This document shows positions 47,201 through 51,179 of a DNA stretch of 64,000 nt, one piece after another. Positions within the stretch are counted from its first letter, which is position 1. Each line of letters opens with the position of its first letter. The DNA comes from Zygnema cylindricum. Lineage: Eukaryota; Streptophyta; Zygnematophyceae; Zygnematales; Zygnemataceae. The translations under genes were made by a program, and so were the position numbers. Location: the NCBI GenBank assembly GCA_037447655.1, contig JBBHKE010000918.1:117793-181792 (forward strand), in the 5' to 3' direction. A model generated the notes under the pieces. It was not told the DNA's origin. It saw only the letters and a program-made list of their open reading frames with translations, and did no database searches.

Positions 47201-48186
47201 TTAAATTTGTTGCATTATTTAAACCAAAATCATGTGTTAATAATGTAAAAAATGCCCTTTTGATTAACGACAAATCTTCTTTGATTCATTGAAATTATAA
47301 CTGATGAATATTATAAAAGTCTCAAGATTATTTTTGATAAATTGATGAAAATGTGTCATTTGCAACAGTTGTTTCTGACCATATTCAAAACATTCGGGCA
47401 AAGGAATTTGAGTGCACTTTCAACGTTGTCAATGATGAGTTAATTACAATCTGGACTGATTTGTTTTTCACCCAGATTACTGTGCGAGGTAATTTCACCT
47501 CTACAACTTTTAGTTTTTCAGATGGACCATCCTGGTTTTGGTAGCAAAAGAATAAAGCATTCGGGTATTTTTGTACGATCAGCCATATAGTTTACTTTTC
47601 ATATGGAGGATTACAACTTACAAATCTTCTGAACATTGCGCTATTTTATGATCAGCTTGAATTATGAAAGCACTAGGGAGACCATGTAAAGGGAGGGAAT
47701 TACCTGAATCTAATACTGCAGTCAATCTGCGGCCCGGGACCTGTTTTCATAGACAAAAGCAAGATTACTACGTCAACGCATGCCTACTAAACCATAAGTA
47801 AACACAAAAAAAATCGAAAACGAAACGTTTACAAAGTCCCGTCTTGTCAACTCTCAATCTTGTAAACTTATTTTCCCTCTTTATAATTTTTTTGGTATCT
47901 TATCTCTGATTATGTAAGCCGTGAAATGAAGCTGAATGTTATCGTGTTAGAAAGCGCCAACCGCAATAACATAGTGAATTCACATAAATGCTAAATTTTA
48001 CTATTGATTTTTTTTTTAAACCATCGCAAAAAAAGGTTCTTTGATGACAATCACTACACTATTCGGCTTCTAAAAAAGGATGGTGAAAAACATGTCTTAC
48101 TTTATTTGAAGGTGGAGAAGGTGGCGGTGGAGAAGGTAGTGGTGGAGAAGGTGGTAGCGAAGCAGGAAATCGCTTCTTCTCCCCAA
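14101..48186 (-). CDS. Giant multi-exon polycystin-family cation channel with extracellular modules
   Basis: This entry covers the whole inferred gene; exons are listed separately. The 3' half is a clear polycystin channel, a six-helix cation channel of the TRPP family with a large extracellular domain between S1 and S2. Upstream exons on the same strand encode a Lin-12/Notch repeat, an unknown roughly 85-residue domain, a beta-sandwich-like repeat segment, a cupredoxin-like segment and Pro/Ser/Ala linkers. From 31678 down to 14101 all 18 exons join in phase. The 41313-39908 and 36168-33656 joins also fit in phase. Missing links remain between 48 and 41 kb, 40 and 36 kb, 33.5 and 33.1 kb, and 32.4 and 31.7 kb. 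The true start codon is not identified. Introns hold copia fragments and R1/R2 repeats. The upstream modules could in principle be a second gene. Confidence 0.72.
14393..14455 (-). CDS. Polycystin gene exon: cytosolic C-terminal region
   Basis: Twenty-one codons, phase 0 to 0, between ATGATACGCAG and the donor AAG|GTCAGT. The product begins DVDDIKIFAETVV. It is acidic and probably helical, between the last transmembrane helix and the coiled coil. Confidence 0.65.
14609..14734 (-). CDS. Probable polycystin gene exon: acidic cytosolic tail
   Basis: An open stretch of 42 codons in phase 0 to 0 follows the acceptor CACACATGCAG and ends at a GGG|GTATGA donor. It starts VESESTIHSEESKEAK, an acidic Ser-rich sequence plausible for a regulated cytosolic tail. 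A run of T bases in the middle (coding FFF) makes the downstream half less sure; the exon could be shorter. Confidence 0.5.
15187..15204 (+). repeat. (TG)n microsatellite in an intron
   Basis: Nine TG units lie just inside the intron, close to the donor of the exon ending at 15221. Confidence 0.85.
15221..15343 (-). CDS. Polycystin gene exon: cytosolic segment after S6
   Basis: Forty-one codons, phase 0 to 0, bounded by CCAAATGCAG and a strong donor CAA|GTAAGT. The product (DMSDNSEEVGKEIWEICMHL and onward, ending RLHQEDQ) is charged and helical, as expected directly after S6. It joins in phase to the pore exon if that exon uses a GC donor. Confidence 0.75.
15563..15763 (-). CDS. Polycystin gene exon: pore helix, filter and S6
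   Basis: Sixty-seven codons, phase 0 to 0. The pore region reads SMINLLIGDNS, matching the polycystin pore pattern in which an LGD filter follows the pore helix. It is followed by S6, FVIFNVLIAIVNKAYDCAK, the usual F-x-L-x-N-x-x-L-A-I-x-N motif. The acceptor is AATTCTGCAG. No GT donor keeps phase here; an AAG|GCACGT site does, implying a GC-AG intron. This exon alone identifies the family. Confidence 0.92.
15886..16066 (-). CDS. Polycystin gene exon: S4-S5 linker and S5
   Basis: One base plus 60 codons, bounded by TTCTTTTGCAG and GCGCAG|GTGAGC. The segment MDFQPRIGIITRTISKSAKD is the S4-S5 linker. The following hydrophobic run ends SLYGHIVFG, matching the family's G-x-x-x-FG motif at the end of S5. 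Phase is continuous with both neighbours. Confidence 0.92.
16200..16388 (-). CDS. Polycystin gene exon: S3 to S4 region
   Basis: The exon has 189 bases (1 + 62 codons + 2), between AATTCTACAG and GAA|GTAAGT. The product starts YSKIWTMTRNFYTDA and ends ELIFVSSIYFVVQGT. The last part is the start of a membrane helix that continues into the next exon (IFFLVLRIMKLM). Codon phase fits on both sides. Confidence 0.88.
16926..17247 (-). CDS. Polycystin gene exon: end of extracellular domain, S2 and S3
   Basis: The exon has 322 bases (2 + 106 codons + 2). It ends the S1-S2 domain (FTLTKVTLTFQVAGKI), then has the membrane helix FAIEVIVAITIVVGIFIEL. Next comes YLTSIWNWVDVISLVIM, a close match to the conserved Y-x-x-S-x-WN-x-x-D segment at the start of S3. 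The acceptor used here (CCTTACAG) keeps phase; an upstream AG at 17259 would not. The donor is ATCTG|GTGCGT. Confidence 0.9.
17515..17653 (-). CDS. Polycystin gene exon: core of the extracellular (TOP) domain
   Basis: Forty-six codons plus one base, between ACGTTGCAG and AATG|GTATGT. FFDNLTESATVRLLTYN corresponds to the family's conserved segment in which a W/F-x-D-x-x-T-R-A-like stretch leads to a beta strand ending YN. It contains an N-glycosylation sequon (NLT). Confidence 0.88.
17999..18215 (-). CDS. Polycystin gene exon: first part of the extracellular domain
   Basis: One base plus 72 codons, between TTTTAATGCAG and GGG|GTAGGT. The product starts FKNLTEGVCLSEDSEIG and contains two cysteines (VCL, PLCL) that may pair. 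An N-glycosylation sequon is present. It follows the S1 exon in phase. Confidence 0.85.
18386..18451 (-). CDS. Polycystin gene exon: end of S1
   Basis: The exon has 66 bases (1 + 21 codons + 2), between AATTTGTCAG and GGAAG|GTAAGC. It encodes VLIGLLISQKRMKDTTKC, the end of a hydrophobic helix and the start of the S1-S2 loop. It joins in phase to the exon ending at 22272 across a 3.8-kb intron that holds repeats and a copia fragment. Confidence 0.75.
18640..19130 (+). repeat. Short imperfect tandem repeats in an intron
   Basis: A GTGTGGGT...GGGTATTGATC-type unit recurs at about 18768-18805, 18822-18870 and 19065-19120. A second unit (ACAAAATCTTGGGGATAGAGTA-type) recurs at about 18650 and 18950. 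Both are non-coding. Confidence 0.55.
19140..19480 (+). repeat. Partial copy of dispersed repeat family R1
   Basis: This aligns in order with 57.77-58.08 kb, sharing AAGCCGAAGCGAGCCCC, AAAGAGTTGA and the region GATGCTTGTG. It is the 5' part of the R1 unit defined by the 28-kb and 57-58-kb copies. It lies in the intron between the two S1 exons of the polycystin gene. Confidence 0.5.
20249..21208 (+). pseudogene. Ty1/copia remnant: gag start and RNase H
   Basis: Near 20.26-20.45 kb a gag N-terminal pattern appears (GFICTIWSKSIEGPL, then RKLWQLKDLAA). After a large deletion, 20.79-21.02 kb carries RNase H: VVEYMAACHAAKSSIW and LGMNLVFHKKTKHI, followed by degraded FVRVLVKDKELEF. A polypurine tract (GAGAGGGGGGAA, about 21196-21208) precedes the 3' LTR. 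The protease, integrase and RT are missing. It sits in a polycystin intron, opposite in direction to the gene. Confidence 0.8.
21209..21720 (+). repeat. 3' LTR of the intronic copia element
   Basis: It starts TGTTAAAATTTTG immediately after the polypurine tract and probably ends near ATGACATCA at about 21718. A diverged relative lies at 39.14-39.5 kb, sharing AAGTTCAATGTG, GATTCAATCTG, TTGTAAGAGAGT and TCTTGTCTCTA blocks. Confidence 0.6.
22272..22359 (-). CDS. Polycystin gene exon: main part of S1
   Basis: The exon has 88 bases (2 + 28 codons + 2), between TGAAATTATAG and ATGAA|GTTTAA. It encodes WPLTIEVIGLFILVSLINTM, a strong membrane helix. Two bases carry over to the exon starting at 18451, giving a continuous hydrophobic run (VSLINTMMKVLIGLLIS). 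The donor is weak, so the boundary is moderately certain. Confidence 0.65.
22402..22439 (-). CDS. Polycystin gene small exon before S1
   Basis: The exon has 38 bases (1 + 12 codons + 1), encoding GSWFAYSWAISI, bounded by AGTTGTTAG and ATCG|GTAGCT. An alternative acceptor 22 bases upstream would break phase with the preceding exon. The aromatic sequence looks like a membrane-interface helix. Confidence 0.5.
22667..22781 (-). CDS. Polycystin gene exon: linker between Notch repeat and S1
   Basis: The exon has 115 bases (2 + 37 codons + 2), between TTGTCCTCTCAG and AACAG|GTAATC. The product starts CCLGRAIGSDLNFPFSLDEY and contains a sequon (NTS). It joins in phase to both the Notch-repeat exon upstream and the small exon downstream. 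Confidence 0.65.
22941..22962 (+). repeat. (TTTA)n microsatellite
   Basis: A short run of TTTA units in the intron between 22781 and 23894. Confidence 0.75.
23894..24110 (-). CDS. Polycystin gene exon: Lin-12/Notch repeat (LNR)
   Basis: Seventy-two codons plus one base, between a TTTTTAAATAGATATAG acceptor and GGAG|GTGAGA. The motif GRCDEECNYSECQFDGGDC is a textbook LNR: spaced cysteines with the Asp/Asn residues that bind calcium. Upstream cysteines (FCAQHC) complete the module. The following CACPPDDNG and CPCPANQ add a Cys-rich tail. LNR modules are extracellular. The next exon (22781) joins in phase. Confidence 0.85.
24130..24830. other. Intron sequence without recognised features
   Basis: AT-rich DNA within the large intron upstream of the LNR exon. 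I see no exon or repeat that I can support. Confidence 0.4.
24838..25640 (+). repeat. Dispersed repeat family R2, copy 1
   Basis: Aligns over about 800 bp with 38.17-38.98 kb in the same orientation. Shared blocks include GTGTGCCCAT/ATGTGCCCAT, TTTGGCGTTTTCCT, CCAGCTCATCAAA, ATGAAATGAAAGAGC and CACAATGTCACA(A/G)AACCCTA. Neither copy has a conserved long frame, so the unit is non-coding. Ends do not show obvious inverted repeats. Confidence 0.75.
25640..28040. other. Intron sequence, no confirmed exon
   Basis: The minus strand has an open stretch at 26241-26477 with a hydrophobic start (FLFLVISGFLTIFNFV) and another at 27799-28098, but neither shows splice sites that join in phase to the gene. 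The plus-strand frame at 27429-27695 is Ser/Phe/Cys-rich with no known motif. I annotate none of them. Confidence 0.35.
28045..29200 (+). repeat. Dispersed repeat family R1, copy a (uninterrupted)
   Basis: Aligns with 57.52-58.82 kb over its length. Shared blocks include CCCGTGCACA, GAGTAGATAGGAT, GAGAGATATTGTGAG-like, GAATCGTACGTTT, CCAATGATGACTT and GGGACCA. The 100-codon minus-strand frame here is broken by stops in the 58-kb copy, so the unit is probably non-coding. It lies in an intron of the polycystin gene. Confidence 0.7.
29345..29656 (+). repeat. R1 copy b, first half
   Basis: Direct repeat of 28050-28345, ending at the shared block GATGAGCCAAAA. The rest of the unit resumes at 30326 after a 669-bp segment that contains a polycystin exon. 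Confidence 0.65.
29709..29964 (-). CDS. Polycystin gene exon: unknown extracellular domain
   Basis: One base plus 85 codons after the acceptor GGAATTTCAG. The product starts EDVVAFDPHGKISVTHPWER and contains LAAPDFGKGRFIRTDQKN. It is compositionally unlike random frames, but I do not recognise the domain. The donor is uncertain: I chose CACGT|GTGGCT, which keeps phase 0; the frame itself stays open to a stop at 29673. It joins in phase to 31466-31548 upstream and to the LNR exon downstream. Confidence 0.65.
30326..30660 (+). repeat. R1 copy b, second half
   Basis: Continues the R1 unit where copy b was interrupted. It matches 28345-28665 and 58.02-58.31 kb (GCCACGTATCATTTTCGACC, GTACCGCACATTAGTCCAAT, CATACATGCGAATCGAT-like blocks). 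Confidence 0.65.
30661..31465. other. Intron sequence, weak exon candidates only
   Basis: Two short minus-strand open stretches were examined (about 30.77-30.85 kb, with VDLKLKVMGPHG, and 31.19-31.33 kb). Neither keeps phase with the confirmed exons, since 31466 already joins 29964. They are left out of the model. Confidence 0.35.
31466..31548 (-). CDS. Polycystin gene exon, extracellular
   Basis: Twenty-seven codons plus two bases, between AATCTTCACATAG and TTATC|GTATGC. The product includes RPPHPYVDIRTSTSYTILP. The two leftover bases combine with the G of the 29964 exon. Phase is also continuous with the exon upstream. Confidence 0.6.
31603..31678 (-). CDS. Polycystin gene exon, extracellular
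   Basis: One base plus 25 codons, between CAATAACAG and GTCAG|GTGAGA. It encodes CAPPTKCVALPDMQLFGPVA; the C-x5-C pair suggests a disulphide loop. It joins directly to the next exon in phase 0. Confidence 0.62.
31700..32350. other. Intron sequence with one exon probably missing
   Basis: Codon phase requires another small exon between 32358 and 31678. A 31-codon open stretch after ATCACCACAG (about 32.33 kb, minus) is a candidate, but I could not find a donor that restores phase. Confidence 0.3.
32358..32437 (-). CDS. Possible polycystin gene exon
   Basis: Two bases plus 26 codons, between GTAATATTAG and CCTG|GTCATT. It encodes VGLYPPYGGEPKRLMKCPFN. It starts in phase with the exon ending at 32563. 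The splice sites are weaker than elsewhere. Confidence 0.42.
32563..32700 (-). CDS. Polycystin gene exon: beta-sandwich-like repeat segment
   Basis: The exon has 138 bases (2 + 45 codons + 1), between GTTTTTTCATAG and ACCG|GTGAGT. The pattern GTFSLSFYLD, then NKTLTYNSQAGGDDNLGYLN, resembles a repeat found in many protist surface proteins: G-x-F-x-L-x-F, a Thr-rich strand, then a small-residue helix before the next strand. The fold is inferred from pattern only. Confidence 0.7.
32940..33125 (-). CDS. Polycystin gene exon: extracellular segment before the repeat
   Basis: The exon has 186 bases (2 + 61 codons + 1), between TTGTTACAAG and TTTTGG|GTGAGT. The product begins with a Y-x-W-L-T-L strand (TYRWLTLSCDAVTNDSSEG) and contains CTTANVGDPC. 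It joins in phase to 32700, giving VLGDYPGSPTG across the junction. Confidence 0.7.
33546..33656 (-). CDS. Polycystin gene exon: cupredoxin-like segment
   Basis: The exon has 111 bases (2 + 36 codons + 1), after GGTTGGACTACAG. TVQAGGVVRWVWTDDNPHSI matches the plastocyanin-like pattern V-x-x-G-x-x-V-x-W-x-(W)-x-x-D-x-x-P-H-S, where the His is the first copper ligand. The second half of the domain (Cys and second His) is not found nearby. The donor CAT|GTCCGT is uncertain: joined straight to 33125 it would create a TGA, so an exon or another donor is missing. The upstream join to 36168 is in phase. Confidence 0.65.
34300..35650 (-). pseudogene. Ty1/copia remnant: gag knuckle, protease, integrase start
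   Basis: Read on the minus strand: a worn zinc-knuckle region (CCNTHKQGH, near 35.54 kb), then a protease active-site-like DSGAKIHM (near 35.36 kb). A GAG-pre-integrase segment with CQGCEMGKSHRLPFP (near 34.55 kb) and an integrase start (GGKRYMALFVDDRT, near 34.43 kb) follow. Stops and frameshifts are frequent. It sits in a polycystin intron in the same orientation as the gene. Confidence 0.75.
35690..36165 (+). pseudogene. Ty1/copia reverse transcriptase fragment
   Basis: The plus strand reads ARLVYKGFQQR at 35.71 kb. After a deletion and frameshifts an RT segment follows (LKQDSRTWYFWLHKVSIDFG), then the catalytic motif region VIFSVYVDEFIMSSY, in which the second Asp of YVDD is Glu. The fragment lies opposite to the minus-strand remnant at 34.3-35.65 kb and ends just before a polycystin exon. 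Confidence 0.8.
36168..36260 (-). CDS. Probable polycystin gene exon before the cupredoxin-like segment
   Basis: The exon has 93 bases (2 + 30 codons + 1), between GATATTTTTACAG and GAAG|GTGCAA. It encodes AFESVIEQPSSTSQETIYRN and onward, with a sequon (NFT). It joins in phase to the cupredoxin exon at 33656, giving HNFYEGTTTVLP. Its own 5' neighbour is not found. Confidence 0.55.
36560..36850. other. Intron sequence without recognised features
   Basis: AT-rich sequence with a T-run near 36.76 kb. No exon or repeat is supported. Confidence 0.35.
36860..37150 (+). repeat. Pyrimidine-rich tract
   Basis: Dominated by CCCTC, TTCTC and CTCCC words. The 207-codon plus-strand frame across it (36805-37428) is Leu/Ser/Pro-rich and compositional. 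Similar in character to 57.1-57.5 kb and to the complement of 6.64-6.96 kb. Confidence 0.65.
37440..37620 (-). pseudogene. Ty1/copia reverse transcriptase fragment
   Basis: The minus strand reads SIHQMGFESAFLNGEIKEIY and then, in another frame, WHLKRSQDGLKVAPR. These correspond to the copia RT segments H-Q-M-D-V-x-x-AFLNG and L-x-x-SLYGLKQAPR. Short and frameshifted. Confidence 0.7.
37660..38170. other. Intron sequence, possibly LTR-derived
   Basis: It contains TGTTAGGATTTGCAATGTG at about 37658, resembling the LTR start TGTTAAAATTTTGAAAGTG at 21209. I cannot extend this to a full LTR alignment. Confidence 0.3.
38173..38985 (+). repeat. Dispersed repeat family R2, copy 2
   Basis: Second copy of the roughly 800-bp unit at 24.84-25.64 kb, same orientation and also inside a polycystin intron. 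It carries a small local duplication (ATGTACAAGAAAAAAT twice near 38.55-38.59 kb). Confidence 0.75.
39140..39505 (+). repeat. Solo LTR-like sequence
   Basis: Aligns in order with the LTR at 21.35-21.72 kb: AAGTTCAATGTG, GGTTCAATCTG, GTGAGAGAGTTAG, CTTGTCTCTA, GAGCATCCA. No copia coding sequence adjoins it, so it may be a solo LTR. Confidence 0.5.
39908..39944 (-). CDS. Possible polycystin gene exon (small)
   Basis: One base plus 12 codons (STRFTCKNLTTA), between AATCTCATTTCAG and TGCG|GTAAAA. It joins in phase to the exon ending at 40941. It contains a sequon (NLT). Short exons of this kind can be chance, so confidence is limited. Confidence 0.42.
40941..41313 (-). CDS. Polycystin gene exon: Ala/Pro/Ser linker and unknown domain
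   Basis: The exon has 373 bases (2 + 123 codons + 2), between GTACATTTTTGCAG and CACAT|GTAAGA. The first third is an APSTSAP-type repeat linker. The rest (from LNLDVLSLLPKNTLEESFRY) looks globular; it includes SADSCLTSKFVKNHGFEDMF, and I do not recognise the domain. The leading phase fits the exon ending at 47704. This is the longest single exon seen in the 5' half. Confidence 0.62.
41780..42200 (-). repeat. Probable 3' LTR of the 42.7-44.4 kb copia remnant
   Basis: It lies downstream (on the minus strand) of the copia RT fragment and shares ordered blocks with 12.96-13.3 kb. LTR ends were not located. Confidence 0.35.
42660..44360 (-). pseudogene. Ty1/copia remnant: GAG-pre-integrase, integrase, reverse transcriptase
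   Basis: From 44.35 kb downward the minus strand gives a GAG-pre-integrase segment (VKNGSLRGFNLVTREKIY, then CEGC). Integrase pieces follow: a WHQCIAPY-like segment near 43.86 kb and LAEISTFGVMPF near 43.76 kb. The RT segment comes last (ARLLCKGFQQKKGFDEMETY at about 42.93 kb, then SKKLVYQMDVEIVSLSVN and LQKSLSHLKQA). Frameshifts and stops are throughout. It lies in a polycystin intron. Confidence 0.8.
44600..46165 (+). pseudogene. Ty1/copia remnant: reverse transcriptase to RNase H
   Basis: Pieces in order on the plus strand: KWLLAATQE at 44.62 kb, YNELLAPIVKFNP at 44.82 kb, LNVKTNVLRDNLDESIY at 44.9 kb, a degraded catalytic region (LIITVSVNDLFL, 45.14-45.17 kb), ITSFYCSIMRKLMYAML (45.46 kb), AAKRAVCHVQGNIHLYLTF (45.59 kb) and HIRTKQIDIQFHFTRDKI (45.98 kb). 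The family is that of the 7.6-9.0 kb element. A polypurine tract (GAGGGGGGG) near 46.17 kb precedes the LTR. Confidence 0.85.
46178..46450 (+). repeat. 3' LTR of the 44.6-46.2 kb copia element
   Basis: It follows the polypurine tract and aligns with the reverse complement of 7.37-7.59 kb. It contains a 39-bp tandem repeat (46282-46390) absent from the other copy. Confidence 0.55.
46282..46390 (+). repeat. 39-bp tandem repeat, 2.8 copies
   Basis: Units start at 46282, 46321 and 46360 with GG(C/T)TTGTACATACC, followed by GTTGGCGGTATAGAGG in the first two and TTTGATGGTATAGAGG in the third. Spacing is exactly 39 bases. Confidence 0.9.
46700..47060 (+). repeat. (ATAC)n / (TA)n microsatellite cluster
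   Basis: Runs of ACATACATACAT, ATATATATATA and related ACATATA words fill the segment. Frames on either strand are only repeats of Tyr, Ile, His and Thr. Confidence 0.8.
47369..47488 (+). other. Exon-like open segment on the opposite strand
   Basis: 120 bases between TTTGCAACAG and GCGAG|GTAATT, open in one frame, encoding VSDHIQNIRAKEFECTFNVV and a following hydrophobic-aromatic stretch. No partner exon was found. It may be chance or a piece of an unrelated plus-strand gene. Confidence 0.25.
47704..47740 (-). CDS. Possible polycystin gene exon (small)
   Basis: Twelve codons plus one base (VPGRRLTAVLDS), between ATGAAAACAG and TTCAG|GTAATT. It starts in phase with the Pro-rich exon and ends in phase with the exon at 41313. 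The size makes chance possible. Confidence 0.42.
48101..48186 (-). CDS. Possible polycystin gene exon: Pro-rich linker
   Basis: Two bases plus 28 codons, between CACTTTAAACAG and AATAAA|GTAAGA. It encodes SPPLPSPPPPSPPSNK, an extensin/pherophorin-like linker typical of algal extracellular proteins. The underlying DNA is a GGTGGAGAA-type minisatellite on the plus strand (48108-48160). This is the most 5' exon I can tie to the gene; the start codon lies further upstream. Confidence 0.45.
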
Positions 48187-48892
48187 CTGTTTAAAGTGAA
48201 AAAAAAAATGTCATTTTAAGGAAAAAATATTTCATGACTAAAATGTGCCACTTACTTTGCCAAATTATCGAAATCAAGTACTTTTAAGATACGTCAGGTC
48301 GGAGGATCACATGCGACTATAAAAAATTTAGGAAACAAACAATGGATTTGGAGTAGGTGTAGCAGCAAAAGTGAACCTCGCTTACATCTAGTTTAAAAAA
48401 GAAAGACTGTGACTTTGATAAAATAGTCGACCAAATCCTAACACACAAATTTTTAAGTGATCGAGCGCCAATATACGTAGATAGTGCGCCTGCCTGCTAT
48501 TTAACAGGCTCATAATGTAGAACATGTTACATATTTAGTGTGTCATAAGCCTCAAGGCCAAGTTGACAAGCACATAGGCTATAATTGAAGCGAGTTGCGT
48601 GAGTTGGCTTGATGGAGGCTTAATGCGTATGGAAGATTATTAAAAAATATAATGTGGAATCAATGCTGACATTTTGATGTAGGTTCGTAATTAGCATGAC
48701 TGAGCTGGTCGCGTGTTGCGTCGCAATTTATGTTTTGATTGTACGTTTTGTTTTGTTTGTTGTTTTGTGCGATTTGTATTTTAAAAAGGTAGTTTAGTAG
48801 TTGTACTTTTTCCCCAACTAACAAGAAGCTGGATCGAGATTTATAGCTACCTTGAATTTCTGTGAGGAACGGGAACTCAATGTGCCGTCACT

Positions 48893-49600
48893 TCAAACCT
48901 CGACATCAATGTCCATATTTTCACATTTTCTGTTCCCTAAAGGAACGGAACAAAAAAGCAAATATTTAATCTTAGATACATCGTCCTCCTCCGAATCCGA
49001 TTTCACCAAATCGGAGAGCTCCTCTTGCTTGTGCTTTTCATGGAAATCGTGACCAACTTCTTGATTTCTCGAAGATTCAGTTGCCGAATTCAAATCCTCT
49101 TGGAATTCAATATGTTGGGATTCGTTCACCGTCATTTGTTTTTTATCAAAAAACTCGCTACATGTTTCCTTTCGCACGATAACACAAAAAGATTCCCGAC
49201 CAACTCCTCGATGCAAATTTTCTCTTTGATTTTCCTCCAACTACACGGTCACCGTATTTTTTGATTAAGAGTGCACCACCCCACAAGAACATATTCTGCT
49301 TGGTGGTATGGATTATAGTACAAACCATTTCTTAAAGGGTGCGATCTTTTCATTTAGCAATTCCTTTCAATTTTGGAGAGTAAAGGGTAATAAACTGCTG
49401 ACTTATCCCCCTCTTCATATAATAATCGGTAAATGCCACAAATTCGCGACAATTGTACAACTTTAGGGCCTTCACTTTTCTCTAAGATTGTCTCTCCACC
49501 ATCACGACTCACTCGACAGATTTCATTAACGAGTCCGATTTGTGATTTAAAAAATAGACCTACAACATTTTGTGGGGAATCGGCGATATTCAACTTAATG
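48893..49600 (-). other. Two hypothetical minus-strand frames, possibly one broken ORF
   Basis: A frame at 49354-49593 (product includes GLVNEICRVSRDGGETILEK and ICGIYRLLYEEGDKSAVYYP) and one at 48893-49240 (acidic, Glu/Ser/Lys-rich, includes KQEELSDLVKSDSEEDDVSK) lie in series, separated by stops. The composition looks protein-like rather than random, but no domain is recognised. It may be a decayed gene, a transposon ORF, or an upstream part of the large gene. Confidence 0.3.
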
Positions 49601-49750
49601 CAAGGGCTCCAAAGTGTTTAATGTGAAAAATAGCCAAGCCGAGGATCAAACCCGGGACTTGGTGTTAGACGTACACTAGCTATACGAGCTGATTTATCCG
49701 GCCGATGTGTACGCAAGCACGTAACACCGATTTCATACGACGATTGGCGG
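49601..49750 (-). repeat. tRNA-derived repeat, copy 1 (SINE-like)
   Basis: The 72-nt core at 49632-49703, read on the minus strand, folds as a degraded tRNA: a GGTTTGATCC B box, a good T stem and a D-arm remnant. Flanking arms (GCTTGCGTACACATC upstream and AAACACTTTGGAGCCC downstream) are shared with copy 2, so the repeated unit is longer than a tRNA. Confidence 0.6.
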
Positions 49751-49908
49751 CGCACAGGCAGACCAGCTAATAGCCCGATACACACGTGTGGAGTCCAAAG
49801 TGGACGATTCTCCAACACGCCACTCAGGACGTAATCCATCTCATGTGGCTCGGCATCGCCCCTTTGCTTTGATATCATAGAGGAAATCGACGATAATCAA
49901 TTTATCAC

Positions 49909-50057
49909 AAGGGCGCTAAAGTGTTAACTTTGGCAAATGGCCAATCCAAGGATCGAACCCAAGACCAGGTGTTAGACGTACACTAGCTCTACCAACTGAG
50001 CTCTTTGGCCGATGTGTACGCAAGGGCCTAAATACCGAATTTATATGGCGATTGGAA
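49909..50057 (-). repeat. tRNA-derived repeat, copy 2 (SINE-like)
   Basis: The core at 49939-50010 on the minus strand has a strong A box (AGCTCAGTTGG) and a perfect B box (GGTTCGATCC), with a 6- to 7-bp acceptor stem. The anticodon position reads GTC (Asp), but base 33 is C instead of T and the T stem is mostly G-U, so a working tRNA is unlikely. Flanks match copy 1. It is best read as a SINE head or a tRNA pseudogene. Confidence 0.6.
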
Positions 50058-50760
50058 AAATTTTGGGGTCAATCATTAAAGATTTATCTGTATTTGTGAA
50101 GTTCCTCTGTTTTTTAGCACCTGCGAAGTTTCCCAGTCTGCCACAGCGACACTGACCCTGTCCTCTTCCTCGTCCCTGTCCTCTTCCTACTCCATGATAG
50201 GGGCTCTCTCGCCACTTCCACGACCCTTTACAGAGCCACGTCGCCACGATCATAAAGTTGCGATGACATGATCCTGGTGGTCGCGAAATAACAGTGCTTC
50301 TTTTTATTTGGGAAACATGTAGCCATATGCCTTTTTTCTTGACATTTATAGCATGTCATAGTTGATTCGCTTGTATCCACTTGACCACTAGGTGTCCCTC
50401 CTTGATATTTTCCCCTACCTCTACCTCTAGGTGTCCCTGTTACACCCTCCTGTCCGCAGAGTGAATTTAGCAATAAAGAATTAGATGTGCTTACATTTAA
50501 ATTTGCTGAAGTAGATCCTCTACTAGTTCCCTCTCTATTTTTCTTTGCGGATTTTGGTTAGGTGATTGCAAATTGAAAAATTCTCTTTCTTATATGCAAT
50601 CACTTTCAAACAGGTAAATCTATTTAGAAAGGCATTAAAAAAAACTTGTACTTCCCAACCTTCTTCTATTAATTTCCCAATACTAGTTAAATGCACAAAT
50701 AAAATATTGAATCTCTTTACTCCCTTATCTAGACTCATTTTTCTTAACCGAAATTGAAAA
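50058..50760 (-). pseudogene. Ty1/copia gag remnant
   Basis: The minus strand gives a gag core (MSLDKGVKRFNILFVHLTSI near 50.73 kb, then IGKLIEEGWEV and FNAFLNRF), a Ser/Asn stretch, a Gly/Arg-rich region (GRGRGKYQGG near 50.41 kb), and a zinc knuckle CYKCQEKRHMATC near 50.35 kb. The knuckle spacing is C-x2-C-x4-H-x3-C, one residue short of the usual C-x2-C-x4-H-x4-C. Several stops are present. The LTR at 51.18-51.65 kb lies upstream. Confidence 0.8.
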
Positions 50761-51179
50761 GTCTACAAACACAAATTTGGTTTTACTCTTGCTACCTTTT
50801 TCTCGTTTTTTTCTCTTTGAAGATTTGCAATCCCATTTCATTTGTCTTCCGATTTTGCGAGTGGACCCGAAATGCACGTGAAAGACTCGATTATTGACAT
50901 CGACTAGTCTCTCTATATGTGCACAGACAAATGATTAATTGAAGAAATGAGTAAGTTGACAGTACGAGAGACCATGTAATTTTGGTCCATGCGGTTGCGA
51001 GTGTGATTGGATTTGCATAGGTGGGATGCGAACTGATTTGAATGTCTGTCAAACAAGATTGCAAAACGCTTTGTACATTCCGAATGGTGTTGTACAAATC
51101 TTGCAAGTGTTGCACAAATCTAGAAGGCGGGCGGCAGTGTGTTAGTGAAAGGCAATTTGAGTGTCAACTGATATGCGGG

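Noticed and set aside
49939-50010. Functional tRNA-Asp gene
   Set aside because: A and B boxes are good, but C at position 33, a G-U-rich T stem and a second copy with the same non-tRNA flanks favour a SINE or pseudogene.
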